A stretch of DNA of 64,000 nt from Isoetes taiwanensis (taxonomy: Eukaryota > Streptophyta > Lycopodiopsida > Isoetales > Isoetaceae), in NCBI GenBank assembly GCA_021234155.1, contig JAJEKV010000013.1, positions 2,573,252 through 2,637,251 of the forward strand. Reading direction: 5' to 3'. The position numbers and the translations under genes are program-made. Each line of letters opens with the position of its first letter. The stretch's first letter is position 1. The notes under the pieces were generated by a model. The model ran no database searches and was not told where the DNA came from. It worked only from the letters and a program-made list of their open reading frames with translations. Of this stretch, positions 46,447 to 55,849 are shown piece by piece.

Positions 46447-46855
46447 TCTTAGATGATTCTTCTTTTTCTTGTCGTTTCTTCTTTTTCTTCTCCTTCATTT
46501 GCATTGGTCTCTAAGCCAAGTTCTTCAAAGAATTTCATTGGGACATCCATAGAACAATCCAGGCATTTTTATTCTCTACAAGAAGCGGTGTCGCAAATTA
46601 AATGATAAGCATGTTGGCATGGTAGCACCGCACTAATCTTGTAGTCATCTTGGAAAGCTAATCCACATGCGAACATGGTATTTCATAACACAATGGCAAC
46701 CCGCTTTGCAATAACTTGAACTCAATACGGGAGGCATTTACACTACTCAAGTTATAGCAATTAGCCCCGTAATTCTTCCATTTGAGCAGGTCCCTTTCTA
46801 GCACTCCATGTAATGCTTCCAATTCATTCTTCTTCTCAACTTGATGATCATCCAC
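46447..46855 (-). pseudogene. Zinc-finger-like and helical segment of the minus-strand unit in element B
   Basis: The minus frame 46855-46658 gives a helical, Glu/Leu-rich piece (EKKNELEALHGVLERDLLKW). It is followed, with a small frame change near 46680, by CGLAFQDDYKISAVLPCQHAYHLIC and then KCLDCSMDVPMKFFEELG. The pattern C-x(n)-C-x-H-x-YH-x-x-C-x(n)-C-x-x-C resembles half of a RING or related cross-brace finger. Together with the coiled coil and the phosphatase-like part downstream, this suggests a multi-exon protein encoded opposite the transposase. Function is unknown; RING similarity would suggest ubiquitin transfer or protein binding, but the first Cys pair is incomplete. Confidence 0.4.
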
Positions 46856-48504
46856 CTTTTCAATAAGGCTCTCTAATTTCCTCTGAATAGAATTTCTCCT
46901 GCATCAAGTCCCCGTGATCAAGTCCTCAATTCTTTTCTTATCGAATCGACTTTTCTACTTTGATTCCAAAAATTGATCTCACCCAGAACCCGCTTATGTC
47001 TTCTCCGCTTGCTTCGATCCCCGCAATATCTCTCTCATTCACATGTCATTTTAGGGTGATCTTTGCTTGCAATGTTCCATGATCTTTCTTTTTTGCACAA
47101 TTCAAATTCACCTCCAACCTATTCACTTCTTCATCCAAGACCCTAACATTAAACATTGCTACCTCCGCTTAGCAAAGGAACAAAGACTTGCCCCGAGAGT
47201 AAACCTGCATTACTTGGCTTCAATGGTGTGGGATTTGGTGTGGTTCTTCGCCGGCCGCCTGAGAGGTTTGTTTTTCGCCGTGGAATGTTTTGGTTCGAGC
47301 TTAACTAGCTTCCTTGGGTACCTCACAACTTGTTCTTTAAATGAAACCCGCTTTATCTTGTGTTCGTCGGGTTAAGAGTCGCCGACTACAATTCTCCCAA
47401 GTAAATGCAAAGGCAAATTTCTTCCGAGCTCATTGTTCGCAGACCATGAGGATAAAGCTCGAGATAAGAAAATCTAGCAGTTCTTTTTAAATGAGGCTTC
47501 ACATAAAATTTCTTAATTTTACCGCGGTGAAGCCATGATTCCGTGACCGATTCCCAATCCTCGCCGGGTAATTTGATCCTCCAACCATTTAATCCATTTT
47601 CGGGGTACCATTCCTTCGGCGAAAAGCTTCATCGCCATCGCCAGAGGTAGTTATGGCGCCAAAATTTCGATTCCGGAGCTAACCGAAATGTGAACCGAAA
47701 AAGTTTGCTTTTGCTTTGCTTTTTGCTTTGCTTTTTCGCGTTTTTTTGTACCCGACTAGTGATTTTATACCCAGCTGCAAAAAAAAAACTCCACATCTGC
47801 GAAGATCATCTGCAAAGAACTCATCTGTGAAGAACATCTGTGAAAACTCTAAATCGTGAAGAACCTCGAATCGCTTCTGGCCATTTGAAGAACCCTGAAG
47901 AAAAAGAACCCTAAAACCCTAAGAAAACCTGGGCTGTTAAGGAACCCAACTTCCATTCCGGTATTAATTGGTTGTTGCCACGTGTCGACATAAGAATGGG
48001 CGTCAGAGAATAACGGCGACTCTATTTCTATTTTGTGCGCATTCTATAATTAACTTAACGTCCATATTTATTTAGTATTAATCAATGGTCCCTCTTGCCC
48101 ATGACACTTAACGTCCATATTTATTTAGTACAAGAAATTTATCGCGGCGGCCTTCTCAACATATTAATTCTAGACATGTGAAATCTAAAGCAACGCCTAT
48201 GCTTGAAGATTTTGAACCGCCATATGTGGCAGAACATCTAAAAAGCACAAAACATTCATTCACAAAAATACCTTGTATTCATGTAATTACGACATGTGGC
48301 TACGACATATAAGGACGTGGGTATATTTATATGGGCTCAATGCAATTCCCCAAGTATGAGATGGACCTACTGCAGTAATAACTGGGGCTCTATTTAACCT
48401 CTCAATATACGCTTCCTAAACCATTTTATAGTCCTTAGAATCATTATGTAGTGCTAAGATGATCAAAGCAGTGGTTCTTTAAATATTCACTACAATCTAT
48501 TAAA
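46856..48504. other. Element B right end and flank
   Basis: Minus-strand sequence to about 47340 has short Glu/Lys-rich coding-like pieces that probably belong to the start of the unit described for B. From 47380 on I see no gene. The right inverted repeat of B is at 47758-47776; 47850-48504 is unassigned and ends at the Helitron terminus. Confidence 0.35.
47758..47776 (-). repeat. Right arm of the 19-bp inverted repeat of element B
   Basis: AGTGATTTTATACCCAGCT is the exact complement of 40343-40361. It is followed outward by an A run and CTGCAAAGAAC motifs that also occur, inverted, outside the left arm. Confidence 0.8.
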
Positions 48505-48540
48505 CTAGTAATTGTGCCCAGCGTTGCTGGGCATAAGTTG
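48505..48540 (-). mobile_element. Helitron 3' terminus (minus orientation)
   Basis: CTAG at 48505-48508 follows an A. A 6-base spacer and then the hairpin TGCCCAGCGTTGCTGGGCA (48515-48533) complete a canonical Helitron 3' end on the minus strand. The hairpin differs from that at 17492 by one base. No 5' end for this copy was identified. Confidence 0.8.
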
Positions 48541-48916
48541 AAAGCATGTCAATCTTTTGGGCCGCAATTAAAGAAATCGTGCAACAATAATCTAACTTTT
48601 GTAACCTTTATATAACCAAACTTTCCATGCATTTGTTGAAAGCTAGCTTAAGGTGGTGAATTTTTATATACCATAAGAGGGCTCTTAAGGCCAAAGCACG
48701 TCCGAAGAGGCAAAAGGTTTAAAGATGTGCCTCTTTTAGCAAGCACCTTTTTGTGCCCCTATTTTTGTAGAGCTAATATGGGCTCTCAATTGGAAGGGTT
48801 GTCCTCACCATGCAAATTAGGGTAAAAGTTGGAACCTATCAAATGCCGCAACATTATCAACACTGGTCTATAAGGGATTTGTTTTCACGTTGACAAAAGC
48901 TTAGGATGAAAACATA
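48541..48916. other. Interval between Helitron end and element D
   Basis: No gene seen. It would be Helitron interior by position. It ends with CATA (48913-48916), the left copy of the putative target duplication of element D. Confidence 0.35.
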
Positions 48917-49840
48917 AACAAGGTTGCGTATTAAACGGGAGCAAATCATTAAAACGGGAGCAAAAGGAATATTCCTCAAAGATTCCTCTTTTTTTTCAAA
49001 AAAAGAGCTAAAATGAGGTAAAAATTTTATTTTGGTCATAAAATTGCATTTTGACCCCCCCAAAATCACTCATTTTTTTATGCAAAGAGAAAATTGACTA
49101 TGTCAAAGTGACACTTTTCCTACATTAGAGGAAAAATGAGATCACATTTGTCCCATTAAGGGACGCTTTAAAATGCCATGTCGACTTTTTAAACCGGTCC
49201 AATAAGAGAAGAGCTCCAAAGATATCTCATTCCAAGATATGTGGTACCAGAATTAATGCAAACTGCAACTAACTTCTATAGTATCATTTTTTCATTATAA
49301 CTTTTGATCCAGAACTCCGATTCAAAAACTTTTTGTAGCAATGGGTTCGTCTTCACAAGATCTATCTAGTGATAACCCATTCATATATCTTTTACGATAT
49401 AAATATATAAGAAATAAGCAAAAAATCATATTAAGGTTAACGCATATGACCATATTGAAATACATCATAACCATATATCATTGGAAAGATCTTTTCATTC
49501 CAAGATCTAATGCAACAAACGCCGCAACATTTTGACAAGTGGATCAAAAGTTATGAGGGAAAACAAAGAAGAATGAAGTTGTTGGTGCTTTGCATTAATA
49601 GCTATTTAATAGAGGGTAGCCATTCCATTGAGGATTCTTATGGGGATGAAATGAGATCTCAAATTTCCTCTAATGACGGCTTTTTAGAATTTACCTAAAG
49701 TGTGTTTTAGAGAAAACATCTAATTTAAGTGTAATTCTACACAACATTTTGTTAGCTTGGATTGTATTCCAGAAAAGGTACTTTTAGGTTATAATGAGTC
49801 ATTTTTTTAATGATATAATATTTCAAAGTACCAAAATTAT

Positions 49841-50403
49841 ATTCCGGAATACACTTTTGCTATTCGAGGATAACAGAAGTGTATTCCGGAATACACTTTT
49901 GCTTTTCTTAAAAGTCAAAGTGTATTCCAGAATACACTTTTGGTTTTGCTCGAAATCCAAAGTGTATTGGCCGGAATACACTTTTGCTGTACAATTTTTG
50001 GAGACTCAATATTGATCTTGCAATTTTCTAGGTTTCCGGGTTTACGGCATTTTCAATGACCTTGCAATTTTTTTTTGTTTCAGTTGATTTGAATGATCTT
50101 GCGATTTTATTTGTTTTTTTATATGGGAATACAGGAACATAGTTCTAGATAATGAAGGAATTAGCAAAAGGAAAAATAAATAAAAAACAACTAGATTTTT
50201 TGGCATTTTCAAATTATTTTGATGGCCTTTCAATATTATTATTTGTTTTGTGTGGATACAGGCTCATGATTTCAAATAATAAAGGGATTTTTGATTTTTT
50301 TGTTTATAAGACCAGGGATACTAGATCTTGGTTCCAAATCATAAGAGGGAAATGTATTCCGGAATACACTTTGTATTCCGGAATACACTTTGTATTCCGG
50401 AAT
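49841..50403. repeat. Cluster of seven ATTCCGGAAT-type palindromes
   Basis: Cores lie at 49841, 49883, 49924 (ATTCCAGAAT), 49966 (ATTGGCCGGAAT), 50356, 50375 and 50394. Most sit inside the longer palindrome TGTATTCCGGAATACA and are followed by CTTTT. The first four are spaced 41-42 bp apart, the last three 19 bp apart. Regular spacing of a perfect palindrome suggests dimeric protein-binding sites or a subterminal array; it may also be a simple repeat expansion. Confidence 0.85.
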
Positions 50404-51479
50404 ACGTTTTGATGTTTTTTTTTTCTGCTTTTGCTCGAGGCGATCTTTCTTTGGAGACCTCGGGCTACCATTTCAAGGTGGCTATGGCCTTGGCATTGGT
50501 GTTGGCTACAGGTTGAGCCATGCATACCGCACATGGCCTTCAAATTTCGTTTTTGCCATTTTGCCTGGGATTTGGTTATGGGACAAAGGTTTCTGCTGCT
50601 GATTTTCACATATGGCCGGTGGTTTTCCCATCTCTGAAGATATTTTTTGTCTCCAGATTTTTCTTGTCTGCATCTCTTACAAGCTAGAGAATATCAAGAG
50701 AGTCTGTAATTTTTCGAAGCAGTCCCATAGCACTTATATTGATCTCCACAGGTAAAGTATGTTTTGATATTTCTCATTCCTCTGCCTTTAGGGTTTCGAA
50801 TCTCTGCTTGCTTCTTCTTTCTGCTTGAATCTTCCCGCGTGAAGAACGAGAGAAGGATCTAGAAGCTTTTTTGAAAAAAAAACTTTGTGAGCATTTTTTA
50901 CGGGAAAGAGTATTTTGCAGAATAGGGCATGATTTTCCAAACGGATTTGGCTCCCAAAGGAAGCCAGTTCTTCAAGGTAGTTTCTTATTCTAGTTCTTCA
51001 GAGTAGTATCTTATTCTAGTTTCGTATTCCAGTTCCTCAAGATAGTTTCTTATTGCAGTTCTTGTTCATGCATGCGATGCATTAAACTGGTCGGATGTTC
51101 AATCTAGAGCCAGATTTTTCTTTTATAACTTCAGTTTGGTCCTTCATATAAACCCGTATGTATGCTCGGCTTCGGGCTTGTTAACAAAGAAAAAATGAGT
51201 TTGTTAATCATGCACAAAGATGAAAAAATCGTGGAAGTTCACTTTGCAGCTATGTCTTCTCTCCTTCCTGCATCTTTTTCTAGCTAGAATTGACTTTCTT
51301 GACAAGGTCTATATAAATGTATCATGTATCTTACATTTTATACAAATGAATTCTATCATGTGGTGAAGCTAAATATGAAATTGTCCCTCCGATAATGTAA
51401 TATGTTGATAGTGTCGGTGAACAATCTTGGGTGCCATGGTTTTCGGTCGGAGGCTCTATATATCCTTCAACTGTGAGTA

Positions 51480-52084
51480 TCAATCTCTTCTCTACTATAA
51501 ATGGTTGCACATAATGAGATTTCCTTAATTTTGCCTTTCAGATTTAATGTCTATGTTTCTCAAGGTGAAGTGAAATCAGGTTGTGTTCTGCTCCAGAGTA
51601 ATTGGAATGTCTTGGAATCAAGAGGCTTGGTCTCTGATGCAGAGGTGAAGGATTGCTTCAGGAATTTTAACACCTGGCTTTGTTGGGCACCTTAGACAGG
51701 CTTCTGAAGTGGGTTGTATATACCATAGTGAAAGAGCAGAGAACCTTTTCTTAAAGGACCTTGCAAAAGCTGCACTAGGTGATGGTTTCCAGAAAAATCC
51801 TTGTAGTAAAATCACACTGGGAAATTTTCACAAAATTTATGATACATAGGGATGGTTTCTTGCTACTTATTATAGCAGGAAGGCTTTTACAAGTCTACTT
51901 ACATAAACAAGCTACTGTTGTTGTGATACTCATACAGATTTCTTGGCGAAGTTATAAGCTTCTTTATATTATATCGTTACAAGTACATCATAACTTGACT
52001 TGTTCAATGCTTAGGCTTCATGCTCACAAGTATTCAAGACAAGCTGCATTGATGTTTCTAACCCGTTTATACCTTTGTTCGTGA
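51480..52084 (+). pseudogene. Unrecognised coding-like fragments in element D
   Basis: Plus frames 51501-51695 and 51779-52084 plus the third frame between them (about 51690-51840) read protein-like in turn, with SQGEVKSGCVLLQSNWN, then EVGCIYHSERAENLFLKDL, as if one or two frameshifts or a splice broke one reading frame. I do not recognise the protein. Because it lies within the TIRs of D, it could be a captured gene piece. Confidence 0.3.
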
Positions 52085-52404
52085 AGGGACATGTGAAGAG
52101 ACATGTGACTCTATCTGCCACAATTTGCCAACATAACATATCTTTCTTGGTTATATTTCCAATTTATGGGACTTGGATTTATGGGAGTAATCTTAGAAAC
52201 AATTGAAAGTTTTCTTCCTCTACAATAGGGCCTGATTTTTGTTTGGACTTTGTAAGAATTGCAATGGTTATAATAGTTACAAAGACTTTTTACCTCGTAT
52301 TTGTTGTGTTTATCACACCTTGCAATTTTAATATCAATGTTTGTAGTTTAACTATTACAAATTCCACCTTTTCTTTTTGTGTGTTCACAATGACCTTGGG
52401 ACAA

Positions 52405-52620
52405 AAAAATAAATGCAACTAAAATAGCATATATATTATCATAATCATCATGATGATTTTGAATTAACCCCTAAAAGTGCTATTTCAAGTTGTTGATATG
52501 TTGTCTCGATGGTAAGAAAAATAAAATTTAGCTAAAATAGCATATATTAAATAGTAATCACCATGGTTTTGTGGACTTAACCCCGAAAAGGGCCATTTCA
52601 AATGATTTATATGTTTTTTA
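52405..52620. repeat. Two-copy tandem repeat of about 116 bp
   Basis: Both copies contain CTAAAATAGCATATAT and CCCC(T/G)AAAAG-GC-ATTTCAA about 116 bp apart. The repeat is AT-rich and lies just inside the right end of element D, so it may be its subterminal region. Confidence 0.65.
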
Positions 52621-54257
52621 GAAAATAATCTTCAAATGGGAGTGCTGCAACACTCCCATTTAATACGCAACCTTGTTCATAGTGAATATTGTATTATATG
52701 TTACATTGCGGGGCTTACATTCTTATTTTTGTACATTTTGTGCTATGGTTTGTTATTCAAAGTAACCTTCCTCTACCATATACACATATGCATGTTGTTT
52801 GCATGTGACAAATTTAGCAAATAAAATGAGGCACTACGTGATGTTATCTTCCTAAATATATGATTACGAGCAAAATAAAAAGGACTTTTCAGGCCAAATA
52901 AATTCCAAAAAAAAAAAGTTTTCAGGCCAAGAAATTACATTTGGAATCAGAAAATATTTCCGGCATTAACACGTTGTTTTTTTAAAATGTTCTAATTGTC
53001 ACATTTGCAAAGAGAAATTTGGCACTTTGTTTCTGTAGCATCTGCAGAACCGATTTATTTCGGCATTTGCGTGAGTCTGCTTTTTAATGACTTTCACATT
53101 TTTTGGTTGTTTCTACATTTTTAAGCACACTCGAGCAAAGCATCACGATTGATTGGCGAGGTAATTCTTTTGTTGAGTTTGATTTTAAGCATCGATTAGA
53201 GTTCTCTTTACTAGTTTTAAGCAACACATGCAAAATTTAAGGTCGATGCAGTGGCTATGGCGCTTATGTTTGTTTGGGAACCCGAGCGTGATGGAGTCCC
53301 AAGCTTTTTCTATTTCTATTTCTCTAATCTGCTTGCTCTATGATTTCTTTCACTTCCAGCTCTTCTAAAATAGTATTGATTTGCTTCCAGAGCTTCATCC
53401 TGCCAGCTCAAGAAATGGTTTTGCCCTTTTTGCCTCCCAGTCGATCGGTCCACAGAAAATCTTTAATGGGCTTCGGTATCATATGGAAGTTTTATGTGAT
53501 TGGAAATCTTGCTGATAAGATGGAATCTGGCGACAATGATCCCGCCGGCCAGGGGTTTGGGATCCACGAACTCAGTGACATGAATGTTTTTGTTTGTCGC
53601 TATACCCAAACCCTTTGTGTGTCATCCATATCCCCTGTTTTTCCGTCATTTTTTATGACGAAATTCCTCTTCCAACATGAATCTGTAAGAACACTAAGCT
53701 TTTTGCTAGAATCCAGCAAAAGACGAGCAGAGCCAGGAATCATGAGCGTATCTGCAGAGCGCTCCCATCCCAGTTCTGTGCTGGACTAACTAACATGCCT
53801 GAACGGGCAAGGTTGTAGACGACATCCAGGCTCTGTTTGCTACGGGGACCGCGATGCTTGCAGTTTGAAACAAGAATCCAACCAACAAATAACATGATCA
53901 ACGCACATTAGGGCAGCATACGCCCACTATCAATTCAAGGCGACCACCAAACATCCCAATTATCACATCTTTAATCAGAAAATGACATTAGGCCAAAACT
54001 GTGCGCTGCCTATTTCAAGGGGGCACCCGATTTATGGGTGCTCACTTTTTTCCAATGGTTTAAATAAATCATAACCCATGATTTAAAATATGTTGTTGTC
54101 CCTAATGGTATAGCATATATGTTGTTGCCCTTGATGGTATAAAGCTTTTTACCCATAACATATAATATATTTGATACAATTACATCCTAATTTGTAACAA
54201 TATGTGACATTATACTTGACATTGATAATGATATAATCATAACCTCCACTTATGTTA

Positions 54258-54347
54258 GAAAGGATGATGCTCATGTTGACATTATGAGTCACCTAACACA
54301 CTGAAAGGATGACGCTCATGTTGACATTATGAGTCACCTAACACACT
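54258..54347. repeat. 45-bp tandem duplication
   Basis: GAAAGGATGATGCTCATGTT... (54258-54302) is repeated with one change (GACGCTC) at 54303-54347. It is very similar and so probably young. Confidence 0.9.
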
Positions 54348-54724
54348 AACCCCAAATTTGACTCTATGTGTAGTTTTTTGCTGTCTTTTTTGCAGAAAAA
54401 CAACACTTAAAGCCCACCTGTTGTTTTGTTCCGAAAATGCTAGAAACAACATGTAGTTTTTATCTAAAAAATCTATGCATAGAAATTTGACAGTTTTTTC
54501 AGAAAAATACAATGTGTTGTTTTTTTTTTTTTCTTGGTGTTGTTTCTAGTGCAACTAGCCATTGTTTCAATATAATACACGTTGTTTTAGACATTCAACG
54601 CGTGGAAAAAATAATATTACTAAAGTAGAAAAAAAAAACTACACACATATACACACGTTGAAAAGAAAAATATTGTAGTTTTAATGCCACTAGGCATTGT
54701 TTTTCCCAAATAAGAGACGTTGTT

Positions 54725-54860
54725 TTAAACATTACAATGAGTAGAAAACTAATATTTCAACACTATAAACAAAATACTATAGGTCATATCCATGCATAGG
54801 AAACTAATATTACAACATTATAAACAAAATACTACGGGTCATATCCATACATATAGGCGT
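54725..54860. repeat. Two-copy tandem repeat of about 60 bp
   Basis: The pattern GAAACTAATATT-CAACA-TATAAACAAAATACTA-GGTCATATCCAT occurs twice in succession, with a third weaker start near 54935 (GTAAACTAATATTACAACAT). It is AT-rich and could be a subterminal repeat of an unidentified element. Confidence 0.7.
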
Positions 54861-55286
54861 TGAATTTTCTTTACTTAAAGACATGTTGAATTTCTTTAGT
54901 TGACACGTTGTTTTCGATATCACAATATATAGTAAACTAATATTACAACATAAAAAAAAAACCAACAAGAAACATCTACAAGAAGAAGGATCGATATGGT
55001 TTATTTAAAAAAAAACCCTTTGGGAATCGAACCCAAAAAATCCATTCAGGTAAATAACAATGGAATATGATTGTATTATAGTTTTTGAATCAGAATATGA
55101 TATGAATAACCACAAAGTCTACAATTAATCAACAATGCTTAGTGAAATGGGACATCAAGTAATTTGTTAGCAACAAGATTACATGATAAAACAAGCCAAA
55201 TATCCTGCGAGTGATCCATCCAATACCTGTTGCAAGACCCTATGCTATGCCCTCTTTAGAATCTATTAGCAATCTAGACCAGGGTC

Positions 55287-55310
55287 TAAGTTAGATATTG
55301 GGGTACAAAA
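55287..55310 (+). repeat. Left terminal inverted repeat of element C
   Basis: Twenty-four bases starting TAAGTTAGATATTGGGGTAC are the exact complement of 60000-60023. Confidence 0.85.
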
Positions 55311-55849
55311 GCACCCGTCCGGACGCGTTGCTTTTCGTGCTTGGTCCGCTGTGCTTGGAGGTGCTTGGAGAGCGGGAACACGATGATCCATTTTTAGCAA
55401 ATTGCTTCCGGATCGATGACATGGCTACGCGACAAAATCAAATCTCGGGTACGTAAAACAATTTGGCGGGGGGTTGTTTTGGAAAAGGGACAATTTTCTT
55501 GGGACGGGTCATGCTAGAATGAATTAGGAGGAGTCTTTCTTGAGTTTTTTTGGGACTACCTCGGCTTGCTCAAAACCGCTGCTCTTATCCATCTTATCCT
55601 GTTATTAAACCCTACGAAATGCACACGCCTTCGGGTACCCATCAAGCACACGCCTTTATGTACCTGTTTGTCAATGGATCAAAATTGAAGAGCAATCTCT
55701 CTCTAATACTTTGAGGAATTCGAGGAGGTCCCGTAAGAGAAGCTTTCACACTTAAGTTGACAGGATCGACGATATAGAACTCATTCGATGATGGAAAGAT
55801 GCGAGAACATTCCGCTAGAATTAATCACTCCAATTTGACCATTCACATT

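Larger units (their letters stand above)
40228..47850. mobile_element. Element B: about 7.6-kb transposon, transposase plus convergent second coding unit
   Basis: A perfect 19-bp inverted pair, AGCTGGGTATAAAATCACT at 40343-40361 and its complement at 47758-47776, marks the two ends. Weaker inverted similarity extends outward (GTTCTTTGCAGAT on the left at about 40261 and its complement GATCATCTGCAAAGAAC at 47804-47820). Between them lie a transposase on the plus strand (40.7-44.5 kb), a CTTTTGC-rich repeat block inside it, and an opposing set of coding fragments on the minus strand (47.3-44.8 kb). Sequence just inside the left end, GTCCTGGACGCCTGCTTT, resembles the left end of element C (GTCCGGACGCGTTGCTTTT), so B and C look related. 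The outermost termini and a target duplication could not be fixed. Confidence 0.6.
48917..52677. mobile_element. Element D: 3.76-kb TIR element with palindrome cluster
   Basis: Terminal inverted repeats of 25 bp with one mismatch (AACAAGGTTGCGTATTAAAC... at 48917-48941; complement at 52653-52677) are flanked by CATA on both sides (48913-48916 and 52678-52681), a possible 4-bp target duplication. No transposase was found; it would be non-autonomous. Inside are seven ATTCCGGAAT-type palindromes (49841-50403) and coding-like fragments near 51500-51840 of unknown family (for example NVYVSQGEVKSGCVLLQ in one frame and ERAENLFLKDLAKAALG in another). The superfamily is not clear from the ends. Confidence 0.65.
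52682..55286. other. Intergenic; AT-rich, with short repeats
   Basis: The 149-codon plus frame at 53340-53789 is the longest; it has no recognisable domain and no signal peptide. From 54,000 the sequence becomes AT-rich with many repeats. GGGAATCGAACCC at 55022-55034 resembles a tRNA T-arm on the minus strand, but no tRNA can be completed around it. Confidence 0.35.

Noticed and set aside
47926-47945. Telomere-like CCCTAAA repeats
   Set aside because: Only two irregular units (CCCTAAAACCCTAAG); not an interstitial telomere array.
49841-50403. CRISPR-like array of palindromes
   Set aside because: Intervals vary (41-42, 390, 19 bp), the repeats are 10-16 bp, and no cas-type gene exists; this is eukaryotic DNA.
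55022-55034. tRNA gene or SINE B box (GGGTTCGATTCCC on the minus strand)
   Set aside because: No A box, cloverleaf or acceptor stem can be built around it; probably chance.
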